From JAXLXE01 sp046328115 (GTDB lineage Bacteria > Chloroflexota > UBA6077 > JACCZL01): DNA of 64,000 bases. Positions 40,396 to 50,562 of the stretch are shown one piece after another. Location: contig JAXLXE010000001.1 in the NCBI GenBank assembly GCA_046328115.1, forward strand, positions 992,001 to 1,056,000, read 5' to 3'. The stretch's first letter is position 1. The number at the start of each line of letters is the position of its first letter. The notes under the pieces are model-generated. The model worked only from the letters and a program-made list of their open reading frames with translations, was not told where the DNA came from and did no database searches. A program made the position numbers and the translations under genes.

Positions 40396-43300
40396 ATGAT
40401 CCTCTTCATCAGTACGGCCGACACCGATCTGCTGACCGTGAGCCGCGTTGCCGAGGGGCTGCCAGAGGGCTTCCCCGAGATCCGCACCGTCAATCCGGCC
40501 GCCATCAACTCGCCAACGGCAACCGCCGCGCTCCTGGATGAGGTGCTACCCGAAGCCCGGGTGGTGGTGGCGCGGCTGCTGGGAGGGCGGCGCGCCCTGG
40601 AGCATGGATTCGAACGCATCGTGGCGGAATCGCGCGAGCGCGGGTTCGCCACAGTGTTCCTGCCAGGGGACCAGGCCGCCGACATCGAGCTCGAGGCGGC
40701 GTCCACCGTTGACCCGGCCCAGGCTCGGCGGGCCTTTGAGTACCTGATGCGGGGCGGTACCGCCAACGTGGAGCAGCTACTGCGCTGGCTCGCGGACACC
40801 CACCTCGGGACGAGCTTTGGCTGGAGCGCGCCGGCCGACGTGCCGTGGCACGGCGTGTACTACCGAGGACGGCTGGTGGACGAGCCGATCGACGCGCTGC
40901 TCGGCGCGGGCGAGCGACCGGTCGTTGGCCTGCTCTTCTATCGAGCGCACTGGATGAGCGGGAACCTGGCGTTCGTGGACGCTCTGGTGGAGGCGATCGA
41001 ACGGCATGGCTGCGCGGCGCTGCCGGTCTTCTGCTACAGCCTTAAAGACGCCGATGATGGGTTGCCCGCGCCCATCCGCGCGTACCTTGTGGACTCGGAC
41101 GGACGGTGCCGGGCAGACGTGATCGTGAACACCCTGAGCTTTGCCATGAGCCAGGTGGAAGTCCACGGCGTCACGATGGCGAAGGGCTGGACGACGGCCG
41201 CCCTCCAGCGCCTGGACGTGCCGATGATCCAGGCCATCCTCTCCACCAGCACCCGCGAGCAGTGGGCGGAGAGCTCGGGCGGGCTATCTCCCATCGATAC
41301 GGCGATGAACGTGGCGATGCCGGAGTTCGACGGGCGGATTATCACGGTCCCGATCTCGTTCAAGGAGCCGATCGCGGATGGATCGTCCGTGACACGGTAC
41401 GCGCCGGAGCCAGATCGCGTGGAGCACCTGGCGGAGCTGGCGGCTCGCTGGGCGCGGCTGCGGCGCACGCCCAGCGCGGACCGGCGCGTGGCCGTCGTGC
41501 TGAGCAACTACCCCACCCGCAACGCGCGGATCGGCAACGCCGTGGGACTGGACACGCCGGCGAGCGTGCTGAACATCCTGCGGGCGCTGGCGGACGATGG
41601 GTACACGGTAGGCGAGCTTCCGGAGAGCGGTGACGCGCTGATCCAGGAGCTTATCGACCACTGCTCGTACGATCGGGAGTTTCTCTCCGCGAGCCGCGCC
41701 GAACGGGCTGGCCGACTGTCGGCGGCGGAGTACGCCTGCGCCTTTGCGGGCTTCCCGTCCGACGTGCGAGACCAGTTGGAAGCGGCGTGGGGGCAGGCGC
41801 CGGGGTCAGTGTATCGCCACGGCGACGAGCTCCTGGTCCCCGGACTTCAGTTCGGCAACGTGTTTGTGGGCATCCAGCCGCCGCGCGGCTTCGGCGAGAA
41901 TCCCATCGCCATCTACCACAGCCCGGACCTGACGCCGACCCACCACTACCTGGGCTACTACGCCTGGCTCCGTGACGTGTTCGGCGCGCACGCCATCGTG
42001 CACGTGGGCAAACACGGCACGCTGGAGTGGCTACCGGGGAAGAGCCTGGGGCTCTCCGCCTCCTGCTATCCGGGCGTGGCCCTGGGGCCCATGCCCCACT
42101 TCTACCCGTTCATCGTGAACAACCCCGGCGAGGGTGCGCAGGCCAAGCGACGGTCGCACGCCACGATCGTTGACCACCTGATCCCGCCCATGACCACGGC
42201 GGACAGCTACAACGAGATCGTCCGCATCGAGCAGCTCATGGACGAGTACTACCAGGTGCAGACGCTGGACCCGAAGAAGGTCCCAGTGGTCCGAGAGCAG
42301 ATCTGGAACGCGATTGTGGAGGCCAACATCCACCGCGACGTGGGGGAGAACGAACGGCCGGGAGACGACCACTTCGACGATTTCCTGCTGCACGTGGACG
42401 GCTACATCTGCGAGCTGAAGGACGCGCAGATTCGGGACGGGCTGCACATCCTGGGCGAGCCGCCCAGCGGGGAGCAGGAGGTGGGCCTGCTGCTGGCGCT
42501 GACCAGGCTGGACAACGCCGATGCGCAAAGCCTGCGACGGGCGATCTGCTCCGGATTCGGCCTGGACCTGGACGCGCTGTCCCGTGATGCGGCCGCACAG
42601 ATCGAGTGCCCGATCCCGGCTCGCCTGCTCGGTGTGGATCCATCCGTATCGCCGCGGGTCAACGGCGACTTGATCGAGCTCATCGACAGGTTGGCGCACC
42701 ACCTGGTGGAGCGCCTGCAGTCGGCCAAGTTCGCCCTGCAATCGGCGGACGCGCTGGTGTCCGAGTGGTTCCCCAACGACGGGCGGGTCGTGCGCGAATC
42801 GCTACGTTACGTCGCGGGAACTCTGGCGCCGAGCCTGGCCCAGACCACCGACGAGATTGCAAACCTCCTGCGCGGTCTGCGCGGCGGCTACGTGCCGGCC
42901 GGCCCCAGCGGGGCGCCCACGCGCGGGCAGGCCAACGCACTCCCCACTGGGCGGAACTTCTACTCGGTGGACCCGAACGCCATCCCCTCGCCCAACGCCT
43001 GGACCGTGGGGAAGGCGCTGGGGGACGCGCTCATCGTCAAGTATCTGGAGGAGGAGGGCGAGTACCCGCGCTCGGTGGGGCTGGTGGTCTGGGGCACCTC
43101 CGCGATGCGGACCCACGGCGACGACGTGGCGGAGGTGCTGCACCTGCTGGGCGTGCGACCGGTTTGGCAGCGCGAGAATCGGCGCGTGACGGGGCTGGAG
43201 CTGGTGCCACTCGCCGAGCTAGGCCGGCCGCGCATCGACGTGACCGTGCGGATCAGCGGCTTCTTCCGAGATGCCTTCCCCAATCTGGTGAACTTGATGG

Positions 43301-44166
43301 ACGACGCCGTACGGATGGTGGCGGCGTTGGACGAGCCTGACGACATGAACTTCGTGGCGGCCGCGGCGCGGACCGAGCGCGCGCGCAAGGTGGCCGCCGG
43401 TGTGGGCACAGCGGAAGCCGATCGTAGCGCGACGCTGCGCATCTTCGGCAGCAAGCCAGGCACCTACGGCGCCGGGATCCTGCCGCTGCTCGACGAGCGC
43501 AACTGGCAGACGGACCAGGACCTGGCGGCCGTCTACCAGGCGTGGGGCTCCTACGCCTACGGTCGCGGGACCTTCGGCGCCGACGCGCCAGAGGAGTTCC
43601 GCGCGCGGTTCGCCTCCATCGTGATCGCCGCGAAGAACCAGGACAACCGAGAGCACGACATCTTCGACAGCGACGACTACCTGCAATATCACGGCGGCAT
43701 GATCGCCACGGTACGCGCGCTAACCGGTCGGTCGCCGCGCCAGTTCTTCGGCGACAGCTCCAATCCCACCAACCTGCGCCAGCGCGACCTGGATGACGAG
43801 GCGCGGCGTGTGTTCCGCTCGCGGGTGGTGAACCCCAAGTGGATCGACGGAGTGAAGCGGCACGGCTACAAGGGCGCCTTTGAGCTGGCGGCCACGGTGG
43901 ACTACCTGTATGGCTATGACGCGACAGCCCAGGTGGTGGACGACTGGATGTACGAGCGGGTGACCGAGGCGTACGTGCTGGATCCGGCGATGCAGCGGTT
44001 CTTCGAGGAGAAGAACCCTTGGGCGCTGCGGTCGATCGTGGAGCGGCTAGTGGAGGCGATGGATCGCGGGCTCTGGGAGGCTCCCCGGCCAGAACTCCGC
44101 GCGGAGCTCGAGCGGCTCTACCTGCAGAACGAAGCCCAGCTCGAAGCTCGGGACGAGCGCCCGTGA
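40396..44166 (+). CDS. cobN: cobaltochelatase large subunit CobN
   Basis: 1256 residues, the porphyrin/corrin-binding and catalytic subunit of ATP-dependent cobaltochelatase. It is recognised from FYRAHWMSGNLAFVDALVEAI, AMNVAMPEFDGRIITVPISFKE, FGENPIAIYHSPDLTPTHHY, HVGKHGTLEWLPGKSLGLS, LVNLMDDAVRMVAALDEPDDMN and the C-terminal MYERVTEAYVLDPAMQRFFEEKNPWALRSI. Length is normal. Its motor partner is the fused ChlI-ChlD protein encoded next (GTGA overlap) rather than CobS/CobT-type subunits. Related HmbN/ChlH subunits were considered but context favours cobalt. Confidence 0.95.
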   Translation: MILFISTADTDLLTVSRVAEGLPEGFPEIRTVNPAAINSPTATAALLDEVLPEARVVVARLLGGRRALEHGFERIVAESRERGFATVFLPGDQAADIELEAASTVDPAQARRAFEYLMRGGTANVEQLLRWLADTHLGTSFGWSAPADVPWHGVYYRGRLVDEPIDALLGAGERPVVGLLFYRAHWMSGNLAFVDALVEAIERHGCAALPVFCYSLKDADDGLPAPIRAYLVDSDGRCRADVIVNTLSFAMSQVEVHGVTMAKGWTTAALQRLDVPMIQAILSTSTREQWAESSGGLSPIDTAMNVAMPEFDGRIITVPISFKEPIADGSSVTRYAPEPDRVEHLAELAARWARLRRTPSADRRVAVVLSNYPTRNARIGNAVGLDTPASVLNILRALADDGYTVGELPESGDALIQELIDHCSYDREFLSASRAERAGRLSAAEYACAFAGFPSDVRDQLEAAWGQAPGSVYRHGDELLVPGLQFGNVFVGIQPPRGFGENPIAIYHSPDLTPTHHYLGYYAWLRDVFGAHAIVHVGKHGTLEWLPGKSLGLSASCYPGVALGPMPHFYPFIVNNPGEGAQAKRRSHATIVDHLIPPMTTADSYNEIVRIEQLMDEYYQVQTLDPKKVPVVREQIWNAIVEANIHRDVGENERPGDDHFDDFLLHVDGYICELKDAQIRDGLHILGEPPSGEQEVGLLLALTRLDNADAQSLRRAICSGFGLDLDALSRDAAAQIECPIPARLLGVDPSVSPRVNGDLIELIDRLAHHLVERLQSAKFALQSADALVSEWFPNDGRVVRESLRYVAGTLAPSLAQTTDEIANLLRGLRGGYVPAGPSGAPTRGQANALPTGRNFYSVDPNAIPSPNAWTVGKALGDALIVKYLEEEGEYPRSVGLVVWGTSAMRTHGDDVAEVLHLLGVRPVWQRENRRVTGLELVPLAELGRPRIDVTVRISGFFRDAFPNLVNLMDDAVRMVAALDEPDDMNFVAAAARTERARKVAAGVGTAEADRSATLRIFGSKPGTYGAGILPLLDERNWQTDQDLAAVYQAWGSYAYGRGTFGADAPEEFRARFASIVIAAKNQDNREHDIFDSDDYLQYHGGMIATVRALTGRSPRQFFGDSSNPTNLRQRDLDDEARRVFRSRVVNPKWIDGVKRHGYKGAFELAATVDYLYGYDATAQVVDDWMYERVTEAYVLDPAMQRFFEEKNPWALRSIVERLVEAMDRGLWEAPRPELRAELERLYLQNEAQLEARDERP

Positions 44167-46124
44167 GCCGCCCCAGCTACCCGTTCACGGCGCTGGTGGG
44201 CCAGGAGCAGATGAAGCTGGCGCTGCTCCTCAACGCCGTGAATCCAGCCCTTGGCGGGGTGCTGATCCGCGGCGAGAAGGGCACGGCCAAGTCCACCGCG
44301 GTGCGGGCGCTGGCCAGTCTGCTGCCAGAGATCGGGGCAGTCACGGGCTGCCGGTTCAACTGCGACCCCGCCGCAATCGACGAGCGCTGTCCGGACTGCG
44401 CGGAGCGGCGATCACACCAGTCGGGGCGGCGGAGCGTGCCGCTGGTGAACCTGCCGGTCGGCGCCACGGAGGATCGGCTGAGCGGCACGATCGACCTGGA
44501 GGCCGCGATCGGCGAGGGCAGGAGGCGGTTCGAGCCCGGGCTGCTGGCGGCCGCCAATCGGGGCATTTTGTACGTGGACGAGGTGAACCTGCTCAGCGAT
44601 CACCTGGTGGACGTGCTGCTGGACGCCGCGGCCATGGGGCAGAACTACGTGGAGCGCGAGGGTATCTCCATCTCGCACGCCGCGCGCTTCATCCTGGTGG
44701 GCACCATGAACCCCGAGGAGGGCGATCTCCGCCCGCAGCTTCTCGATCGGTTCGCGCTGGCGGTGGAGGTGGGCGGCCTGCCCGATCGGGCTGAACGCGC
44801 CGAAGTGGTGCGTCGACGCATCGCGTTCGAACAGGATCCGGTGGCGTTTGCCGCGGCTTGGCACGCTGCGGAGCAGGCCGAGCGGGCGCGGATCCTGGCC
44901 GCGCAGGCGCTGCTCCCGACCGTGGCGCTGGACGATCGGATGCTGGGCCTGATCACGCACCTGTGCTGCGACTTCCAGGTGGACGGACTGCGGGCGGACA
45001 TCGTGATGTACAAGACGGCGTCTACCCTGGCCGCGTACGCGGGACGCGCGACGGTCATCGAGGAGGACGTGCAGCGAGCGGCGGAGCTTGCACTCCCGCA
45101 TCGACGACGCAGGAAGCCGTTTGAGGATCCACGCCTGGATCCGGATCAAATCTCCAAATCTATGGACGACTGGCGAGATCAGGAGCCGCCGAATGGTCCG
45201 GACGAGAGTGGGCCCGATGAGCCACCCGAGTCGCGCGGGGGGGCGCCCGAGACACCCGAGGAACAGGTGTTCGATACGCCGGATCCGTACCAAGTGCGGG
45301 CGATCCAGCCGCCGGCCGAGCGCACCGAGCGCCCGCGACGGGCGGGGCGGCGAGGTTCTGCCCAGACGCGCGATGCCCGCGGGCGCTACGTGGCGGCGGC
45401 GGTTCCCAGGGGGGCACCGCGGAGCGTGGCGCTGGACGCTACGGTGCGCGCGGCGGCGCCGGAGCAGCGCCGGCGTCCTCGACGAGACGGCGGTCCCGCG
45501 CTGAGGATCGAGGCGGTGGACGTACGCGAGAAGGTGCGGCAGGCGCGGACCGGCAGCCTGATCCTGTTCGCCGTGGACGCCAGCGGGTCGATGGCCGCCC
45601 AGGATCGCATGCGAGCGGCGAAACAGGCCGTAATCTCGCTATTGCTTGACGCCTACCAGAAACGGGATCGGGTGGGGCTGATCACGTTCCGGGGCGCCCA
45701 GGCTGAGGTGGCGCTGCCGCCCACGACATCGGTGGACCTGGCGCAGCGACGCCTGGCCTCGCTGCCCACGGGCGGCCGCACGCCGCTGGCGCACGCCCTC
45801 CAGTTGGGCGCCAGCACCATGGATCGGCACCGAACGAACCACCCGGAGGACGAGGCGATCTTCGTGGTCGTCTCCGACGGGCGCGGGAACGTGGCGCTGC
45901 CGGGACAGGACGCCGCCGACACCGAGCGTCAGGTGTCCGAACTGGCCGCGGAGATCAAACGGCTGGCGGCAGCTTCGGTGGTGGTGGACACGGAGTCGGG
46001 CGCGCTTCGGGTGGGGACGGCTCGGCGGCTGAGCGCCGCGTTGGGGGCGAGGCATCTTCCCGTGGCCGCGCTCCAGGCGGGGGATCTGCTGAAGGCGGTG
46101 CGGACGGCGGCGGGCCGCGCGTGA
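44163..46124 (+). CDS. chelatase motor subunit, fused ChlI-ChlD (AAA+ and VWA)
   Basis: 653 residues. An AAA+ domain (about 1-330) has the chelatase Walker A RGEKGTAKSTAVRALA, the insert CPDC, Walker B GILYVDEVNLLSDHLVD and sensor FILVGTMNPEEGDLRPQLLDRF. A proline/acid-rich linker (about 340-440) follows. The VWA integrin-I domain (about 460-650) has the MIDAS motif FAVDASGSMAAQDRM and VVSDGRGN. This single-chain form partners CobN in many bacteria. The start GTG 44163 overlaps cobN by GTGA; a longer frame to 44019 is rejected. Confidence 0.93.
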   Translation: MSRPSYPFTALVGQEQMKLALLLNAVNPALGGVLIRGEKGTAKSTAVRALASLLPEIGAVTGCRFNCDPAAIDERCPDCAERRSHQSGRRSVPLVNLPVGATEDRLSGTIDLEAAIGEGRRRFEPGLLAAANRGILYVDEVNLLSDHLVDVLLDAAAMGQNYVEREGISISHAARFILVGTMNPEEGDLRPQLLDRFALAVEVGGLPDRAERAEVVRRRIAFEQDPVAFAAAWHAAEQAERARILAAQALLPTVALDDRMLGLITHLCCDFQVDGLRADIVMYKTASTLAAYAGRATVIEEDVQRAAELALPHRRRRKPFEDPRLDPDQISKSMDDWRDQEPPNGPDESGPDEPPESRGGAPETPEEQVFDTPDPYQVRAIQPPAERTERPRRAGRRGSAQTRDARGRYVAAAVPRGAPRSVALDATVRAAAPEQRRRPRRDGGPALRIEAVDVREKVRQARTGSLILFAVDASGSMAAQDRMRAAKQAVISLLLDAYQKRDRVGLITFRGAQAEVALPPTTSVDLAQRRLASLPTGGRTPLAHALQLGASTMDRHRTNHPEDEAIFVVVSDGRGNVALPGQDAADTERQVSELAAEIKRLAAASVVVDTESGALRVGTARRLSAALGARHLPVAALQAGDLLKAVRTAAGRA

Positions 46125-48178
46125 TTGGCCTGGTCATTGCGGGGACGGCCAGCGGGATTGGCAAGACCACCGTCTCGATGGCGCTGATCTCCGCGCTGAG
46201 AGCCGAGGGCGCGGTGGTTCAGCCGTTCAAAGTGGGGCCCGACTACATCGATCCCACGCACCTGAGCACCGCCGCCGAGCGGGTCTGCCGGAACCTCGAT
46301 AGCTGGCTGATGCCGCGCGAGGCGCTGCTGGCAACCTTCGCGCGCGCCATGCGGGGGGCGGATTTCGCGGTGGTCGAAGGCGTGATGGGCCTGTTCGATG
46401 GGCGGACCGGCCAGGGCAACGCGGCGAGCACGGCGGAGGTCGCCAACATCCTCGGGCTGCCGATCCTGCTTGTGGTGGACGCCGGGCGGGTGGGCCGCAG
46501 CGTCGCCGCGACCGTGCGCGGGTTCGCCACGTTCGACCGAGGGATTCGGCTGGCCGGGGTGATCGTGAACAACGTAGCCAGTGCGACGCACGGAGACCTG
46601 ATCCGGAGCGCGATCCAGGACGAGGCTGAGCTGCCGGTGGTGGGTGTGCTCCGGCGGGATGAACGGATCAAGATCCAGGAGCGGCATCTGGGCCTCGTCC
46701 CTGGGTACGAAAGGCCGGACGCGGCGGCCGTGGAGGCGCTGGCGGGGCGACGGACGGACCTCGACCTGACCGCCATCCGAGCGCTCGCGCGGCCCGCGAC
46801 CATCGCGGACCCTGCCGTCAGTCGAGCCTCGACAAACGGGCACGAGCCCACGGTCACCATTGCGGTCGCCAGGGACGAGGCGTTCGGTTTCTACTACCAG
46901 GACAATCTGGAGCTCCTGACCGCGGCGGGCGCGAGAATCGAGACGTTCAGCCCGCTACGCGACGCGCGGCTCCCGGAGGGCGCGGCCGGGCTGTACCTCG
47001 GCGGCGGCTTCCCCGAGCTTTACGCGCGCGGCCTGGCCGTCAACGAGCCCATGCTGGAGGCCGTGCGGTCGGCAATCTCCGCGGGCATGCCCTGCTACGC
47101 GGAGTGCGGCGGACTGATGTATCTGGGCCGATCGCTCACGGATCTGGGGGGCGCGCGCCACGCGCTGGTGGGCGCCCTGCCGGTGGACTCGCGGATGCTG
47201 GGTAGTCGCCCGCGGGTAGGCTACCGCGATCTCGTGGCGGCGCGCGATTCGATTTTGTTCGCTGCCGGCCAGCGTCTGCGCGGCCACGAGCACCACTGGT
47301 CAAGCCTGGAGCAACGACCCGCGGAGGCGACGGCGGCGTACCTGGTGCAAGGCGAGCGGGAGCAGCCGGAGGGGTTTGTGACGGATAACCTTCTGGCTAG
47401 CTACGTCCACCTGCACTTCGCCACGGAGCCTGGGCTGGCCAACCGGTTCGTGCTGGCGTGTCGGCGATGGGCTCCCCGGGCATCCGTGGTGCCTGCGACG
47501 ACCTGCAACTCGCGCAAGCGACTCGGCGCGCTCGCCACCCACGGGCTGCCGCCCGACGAGATCGAGCGGCTCAGCCAGGCCCGAATCGAGCAGATGATTG
47601 GCCACGAGCTACCGACAGACGAGCCGGCGCGGTCGCTGTTCACTCGGATCTTGTACGCCGCGGGCGACACGTCGCTGGTAGGCTCGATCCACGCCACGCA
47701 GGACTTCGTGGGGGCGGCAACCGCCGCGCTGGACCGGGGGGCGCCGATCGTGGTGGACGTTCACGCCGTGGCGGCCGGGATTCGCGCGCAGGCAGAGCGG
47801 GCGGGCAGCGCGGTCCACGTCGCGATCGACGCGGCTCGCACGGACGGGTCGGCGGATCCCGGGCTGACTCGGTCGGCCAGGGGCATCCAGGCGCTCGCCC
47901 CACTGCTGGAGGGCGCGGTGGTGGCTATCGGCAACGCCCCGACGGCGCTTCTCGCGCTGCTGGATCTGGTAGGCGAGGGTAAGGCGCGGCCGGCGGCGGT
48001 CATCGGGCTCCCAGTTGGCTTCGTGGCGGCGGCGGAGTCGAAGGCGCTGCTGCGCGACACGGACCTGCCACACCTGACGATCCTGGGCACCCGCGGGGGA
48101 TCACCCCTGGCCGCCGCCGCACTAAACTTCGTGCTGGCGCACGGCGCGGCCCAGCGGATCGCGGGCGTCCGCCGGTGA
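46121..48178 (+). CDS. CbiA-CbiC fusion: a,c-diamide synthase plus precorrin-8X methylmutase
   Basis: 685 residues joining two enzymes. Residues 1 to about 455 are CbiA/CobB: P-loop GTASGIGKTT, KVGPDYIDPTHLS, EGVMGLFDGRTG, glutaminase Cys in CYAECGGLMYLG and final His in ASYVHLHF. Residues about 475-685 are CbiC/CobH: SQARIEQMIGHELP, GSIHATQDFV with the catalytic His, GIRAQAERAG, AIGNAPTALLALLDLV, IGLPVGFVAAAESKALL and TRGGSPLAAAALN. The fusion links ring rearrangement to amidation. The start overlaps the ChlID stop by ATGA. Fusion order is unusual because the two steps are not adjacent in every pathway version. Confidence 0.92.
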   Translation: MIGLVIAGTASGIGKTTVSMALISALRAEGAVVQPFKVGPDYIDPTHLSTAAERVCRNLDSWLMPREALLATFARAMRGADFAVVEGVMGLFDGRTGQGNAASTAEVANILGLPILLVVDAGRVGRSVAATVRGFATFDRGIRLAGVIVNNVASATHGDLIRSAIQDEAELPVVGVLRRDERIKIQERHLGLVPGYERPDAAAVEALAGRRTDLDLTAIRALARPATIADPAVSRASTNGHEPTVTIAVARDEAFGFYYQDNLELLTAAGARIETFSPLRDARLPEGAAGLYLGGGFPELYARGLAVNEPMLEAVRSAISAGMPCYAECGGLMYLGRSLTDLGGARHALVGALPVDSRMLGSRPRVGYRDLVAARDSILFAAGQRLRGHEHHWSSLEQRPAEATAAYLVQGEREQPEGFVTDNLLASYVHLHFATEPGLANRFVLACRRWAPRASVVPATTCNSRKRLGALATHGLPPDEIERLSQARIEQMIGHELPTDEPARSLFTRILYAAGDTSLVGSIHATQDFVGAATAALDRGAPIVVDVHAVAAGIRAQAERAGSAVHVAIDAARTDGSADPGLTRSARGIQALAPLLEGAVVAIGNAPTALLALLDLVGEGKARPAAVIGLPVGFVAAAESKALLRDTDLPHLTILGTRGGSPLAAAALNFVLAHGAAQRIAGVRR

Positions 48179-48190
48179 GAGTCACACAGC

Positions 48191-49324
48191 GTGGCGGTGC
48201 AGCAACTGACACAACACGGTGCCCCGCGGCCCCGCGATCGACGCGGCATGCGCACCGGCTTTACGACCGGAGCGTGCGCCACGGCCGCCGCCGCGGCCGC
48301 CGCCCGCATGTTGCTGCTCGGTGAGCCAGCCACCTCGGTGGAGATCACGCTGCCGGCGGGTCGCACCGTGACGTTCGGCGTCCACACCGCCACGAGGGGC
48401 GAGCGCTGGGCCGAGTGCGCGGTAATCAAGGACGCCGGCGACGATCCGGACGTGACCCACGGCGCGGAGATCCACGCGCGCCTCGAGCGCAACGCCGGGC
48501 GCGGCGTGACCCTGGCAGCGGGCGCCGGCGTGGGGACCGTGACCCGACCTGGGCTCGGGCTGGAGGTGGGGGGACCGGCCATCAACCCGGTCCCGCGGCG
48601 GATGATCACCGAGCACGTGATGCGTGTCGCAGTGGAGGCAGGCTACGACGGTGGCCTCAAGGCGACCATCTCCATCCCAAACGGAGCGGAACTGGCGAAG
48701 CGGACGTTGAACGGGCGACTCGGGATCGTCGGTGGTCTCTCGATCCTGGGGACCACGGGCGTCGTCCTGCCATATTCCACCGCGGCGTGGCGGGCGAGCG
48801 TTGAACAGGCCATCGACGTGGCGGTCGCCAACGGGCAGCGCCACGTCGTCCTGAGCACCGGCGGGCGTAGCGAGCAATTTGCCCAGCGCCTGATCGACCT
48901 GCCCGAGGTGGCGTTCGTGGAGATGGGCGAGTTCACGGGGCACTGCCTCAAACGCTGCCGGCGCCTGGGTGTGGAGCGCGTGACACTGGCCGGCATGATT
49001 GGCAAGATGTCAAAGATCGCGCAGGGCCACTTCATGACGCACGTGGCGGGGAATCAGGTGGACCCGGCGTTTCTCGCCGACCTGGCCCGGGAGGTGGGGG
49101 CCACTGAGGCGATCGCGAGCGAGATCGCGGCGGCCAACACGGCGCGCCACGTGCAGGAGATCGCGCTACAGGAAGGTCTTCGCGGCCTGTTCGACCGCGT
49201 GTGCGAAATGGTGTGCGAGCGAAGCGCGGCCCTCACCGGGGGCACGTTGGCGCTCCGTTGTCTGCTCTTCGACTTCGATGGCACCACACTGGGCGAGGCC
49301 AGCCTGGATCGGACGGCGGCGTGA
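48191..49324 (+). CDS. cbiD: cobalt-precorrin-5B C1-methyltransferase CbiD
   Basis: 377 residues. The start of the domain, RTGFTTGACATAAAAAA, and ECAVIKDAGDDPDVTHG, GAGVGTVTRPGLGLEVGGPAINPVPRRM, GTTGVVLPYSTAAW, STGGRSEQFAQR and LAGMIGKMSKIAQGHFMTH are CbiD hallmarks. CbiD belongs to the cobalt-early (anaerobic) route. GTG 48191 is used; ATG 48248 would begin right at the conserved domain. A short DFDG-like tail at the C-terminus is not part of the usual family. Confidence 0.93.
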   Translation: MAVQQLTQHGAPRPRDRRGMRTGFTTGACATAAAAAAARMLLLGEPATSVEITLPAGRTVTFGVHTATRGERWAECAVIKDAGDDPDVTHGAEIHARLERNAGRGVTLAAGAGVGTVTRPGLGLEVGGPAINPVPRRMITEHVMRVAVEAGYDGGLKATISIPNGAELAKRTLNGRLGIVGGLSILGTTGVVLPYSTAAWRASVEQAIDVAVANGQRHVVLSTGGRSEQFAQRLIDLPEVAFVEMGEFTGHCLKRCRRLGVERVTLAGMIGKMSKIAQGHFMTHVAGNQVDPAFLADLAREVGATEAIASEIAAANTARHVQEIALQEGLRGLFDRVCEMVCERSAALTGGTLALRCLLFDFDGTTLGEASLDRTAA

Positions 49325-50562
49325 GCGAGGCTGACATCGTCCACGTCGTCGGCATCGGAGCCAACGGGCGTCCCAGCCTACCCAGCAGCGTCCAACGGAT
49401 CGTGGACGCCGCGGACGTGCTGTGCGGGAGCCAGCGCCAGCTTGGCCTGTTTCCGGAGCACCGAGGGGAGCGGTTCGTGGTGACCGCCGACACGGACGCG
49501 CTGGTTGCACGTCTGCGGTCCGACCTGGGAACGCGGCGGGTGGTGGTGCTGGCCTCGGGCGACCCGGGCTTCTACGGCATCGGGCCGATCCTGGCGCATC
49601 GGCTGGGCGCCCAGCACGTTGCCATCCACCCCAGCCCAAGCTCCATCAGCCTCGCGTTCGCGCGGATCGGTGAGTCCTGGGCTGATGCGACCATCATCTC
49701 CGCCCACGGGAGGCCACTGGAGGCCGCGGTTACGCGGGCCGTTGCCGCCCGGAAGCTGGCGTTCTTCACGGATGAACTGAACACACCGGCGGTCATATCG
49801 CGGGCGCTGCTTCGGGCAGGCGTGGAGGACGCGCGCGCCTGGGTGTTCGAGCGGATCGGGAGCACCGCCGAGCGGATCACCGCGGCAAAGCTGTCCGAGA
49901 TCGAGCATGCTCAGTTCGATCCGCTCAATGTGCTGGTGGTGCTCAGGGACCACGCGCCCCGGGCGGACCACACGTTCGGCCGGCCCGATGACGCCTTCGA
50001 GCACTCGGCTGGGATGATCACCCACGCGGAGGTTCGCGCCATGGTGCTCAGCAAGCTGCGCCTCCGCGGGCACGGCGTCCTCTGGGACGTGGGGGCCGGC
50101 AGCGGCTCGGTGGCGATCGAGGCCGCGGAGCTCGTGCCTGACCTGGCTGCGTTCGCGGTAGAGCAATCTTTGGAGCAGGTGGGATACATCCGAAGCAACG
50201 TGGCCCGGCACCACCTGGAGGGCCGGGTGCAGATCATTCACGGGACCGCCCCATCGTGCCTGAAGCCGCTGCCCCCGCCTGACGCGGTGTTCGTGGGAGG
50301 CAGCGGTGGACACCTGGTGGACGTGCTCCAGGAGTGCTGGCAGCGGCTGAACGCGGGCGGCACGATCGTAGCGTCGTTCGCAACGCTGGAGAACGTCACA
50401 CAGATGGTCCACTGGGGGCGGGCGAACCACGCGTGGCTGGAGTTGATCCAGGTGGCGATCTCGCGCGGTCGGGCGGTGGGCGACCTCACACGGCTGGCCG
50501 CGCTGAACCCGGTGTTCGTGTGCACGATCCGCAAACAGGTCACGCGCGGGAGCGGGGCGTGA
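49321..50562 (+). CDS. cobL: precorrin-6Y C5,15-methyltransferase (CbiE-CbiT fusion, CobL)
   Basis: 413 residues, start GTG 49321 overlapping cbiD by GTGA. The CbiE half (1 to about 200) has VVGIGANGRPSL, VLASGDPGFYGIG and a PSPSSISLAFARIG block. The CbiT half (about 235-400) has the SAM site LWDVGAGSGSVAIEAAEL. CbiT also decarboxylates the ring C acetate. The fused form is common in both pathway types. Confidence 0.93.
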   Translation: MSEADIVHVVGIGANGRPSLPSSVQRIVDAADVLCGSQRQLGLFPEHRGERFVVTADTDALVARLRSDLGTRRVVVLASGDPGFYGIGPILAHRLGAQHVAIHPSPSSISLAFARIGESWADATIISAHGRPLEAAVTRAVAARKLAFFTDELNTPAVISRALLRAGVEDARAWVFERIGSTAERITAAKLSEIEHAQFDPLNVLVVLRDHAPRADHTFGRPDDAFEHSAGMITHAEVRAMVLSKLRLRGHGVLWDVGAGSGSVAIEAAELVPDLAAFAVEQSLEQVGYIRSNVARHHLEGRVQIIHGTAPSCLKPLPPPDAVFVGGSGGHLVDVLQECWQRLNAGGTIVASFATLENVTQMVHWGRANHAWLELIQVAISRGRAVGDLTRLAALNPVFVCTIRKQVTRGSGA

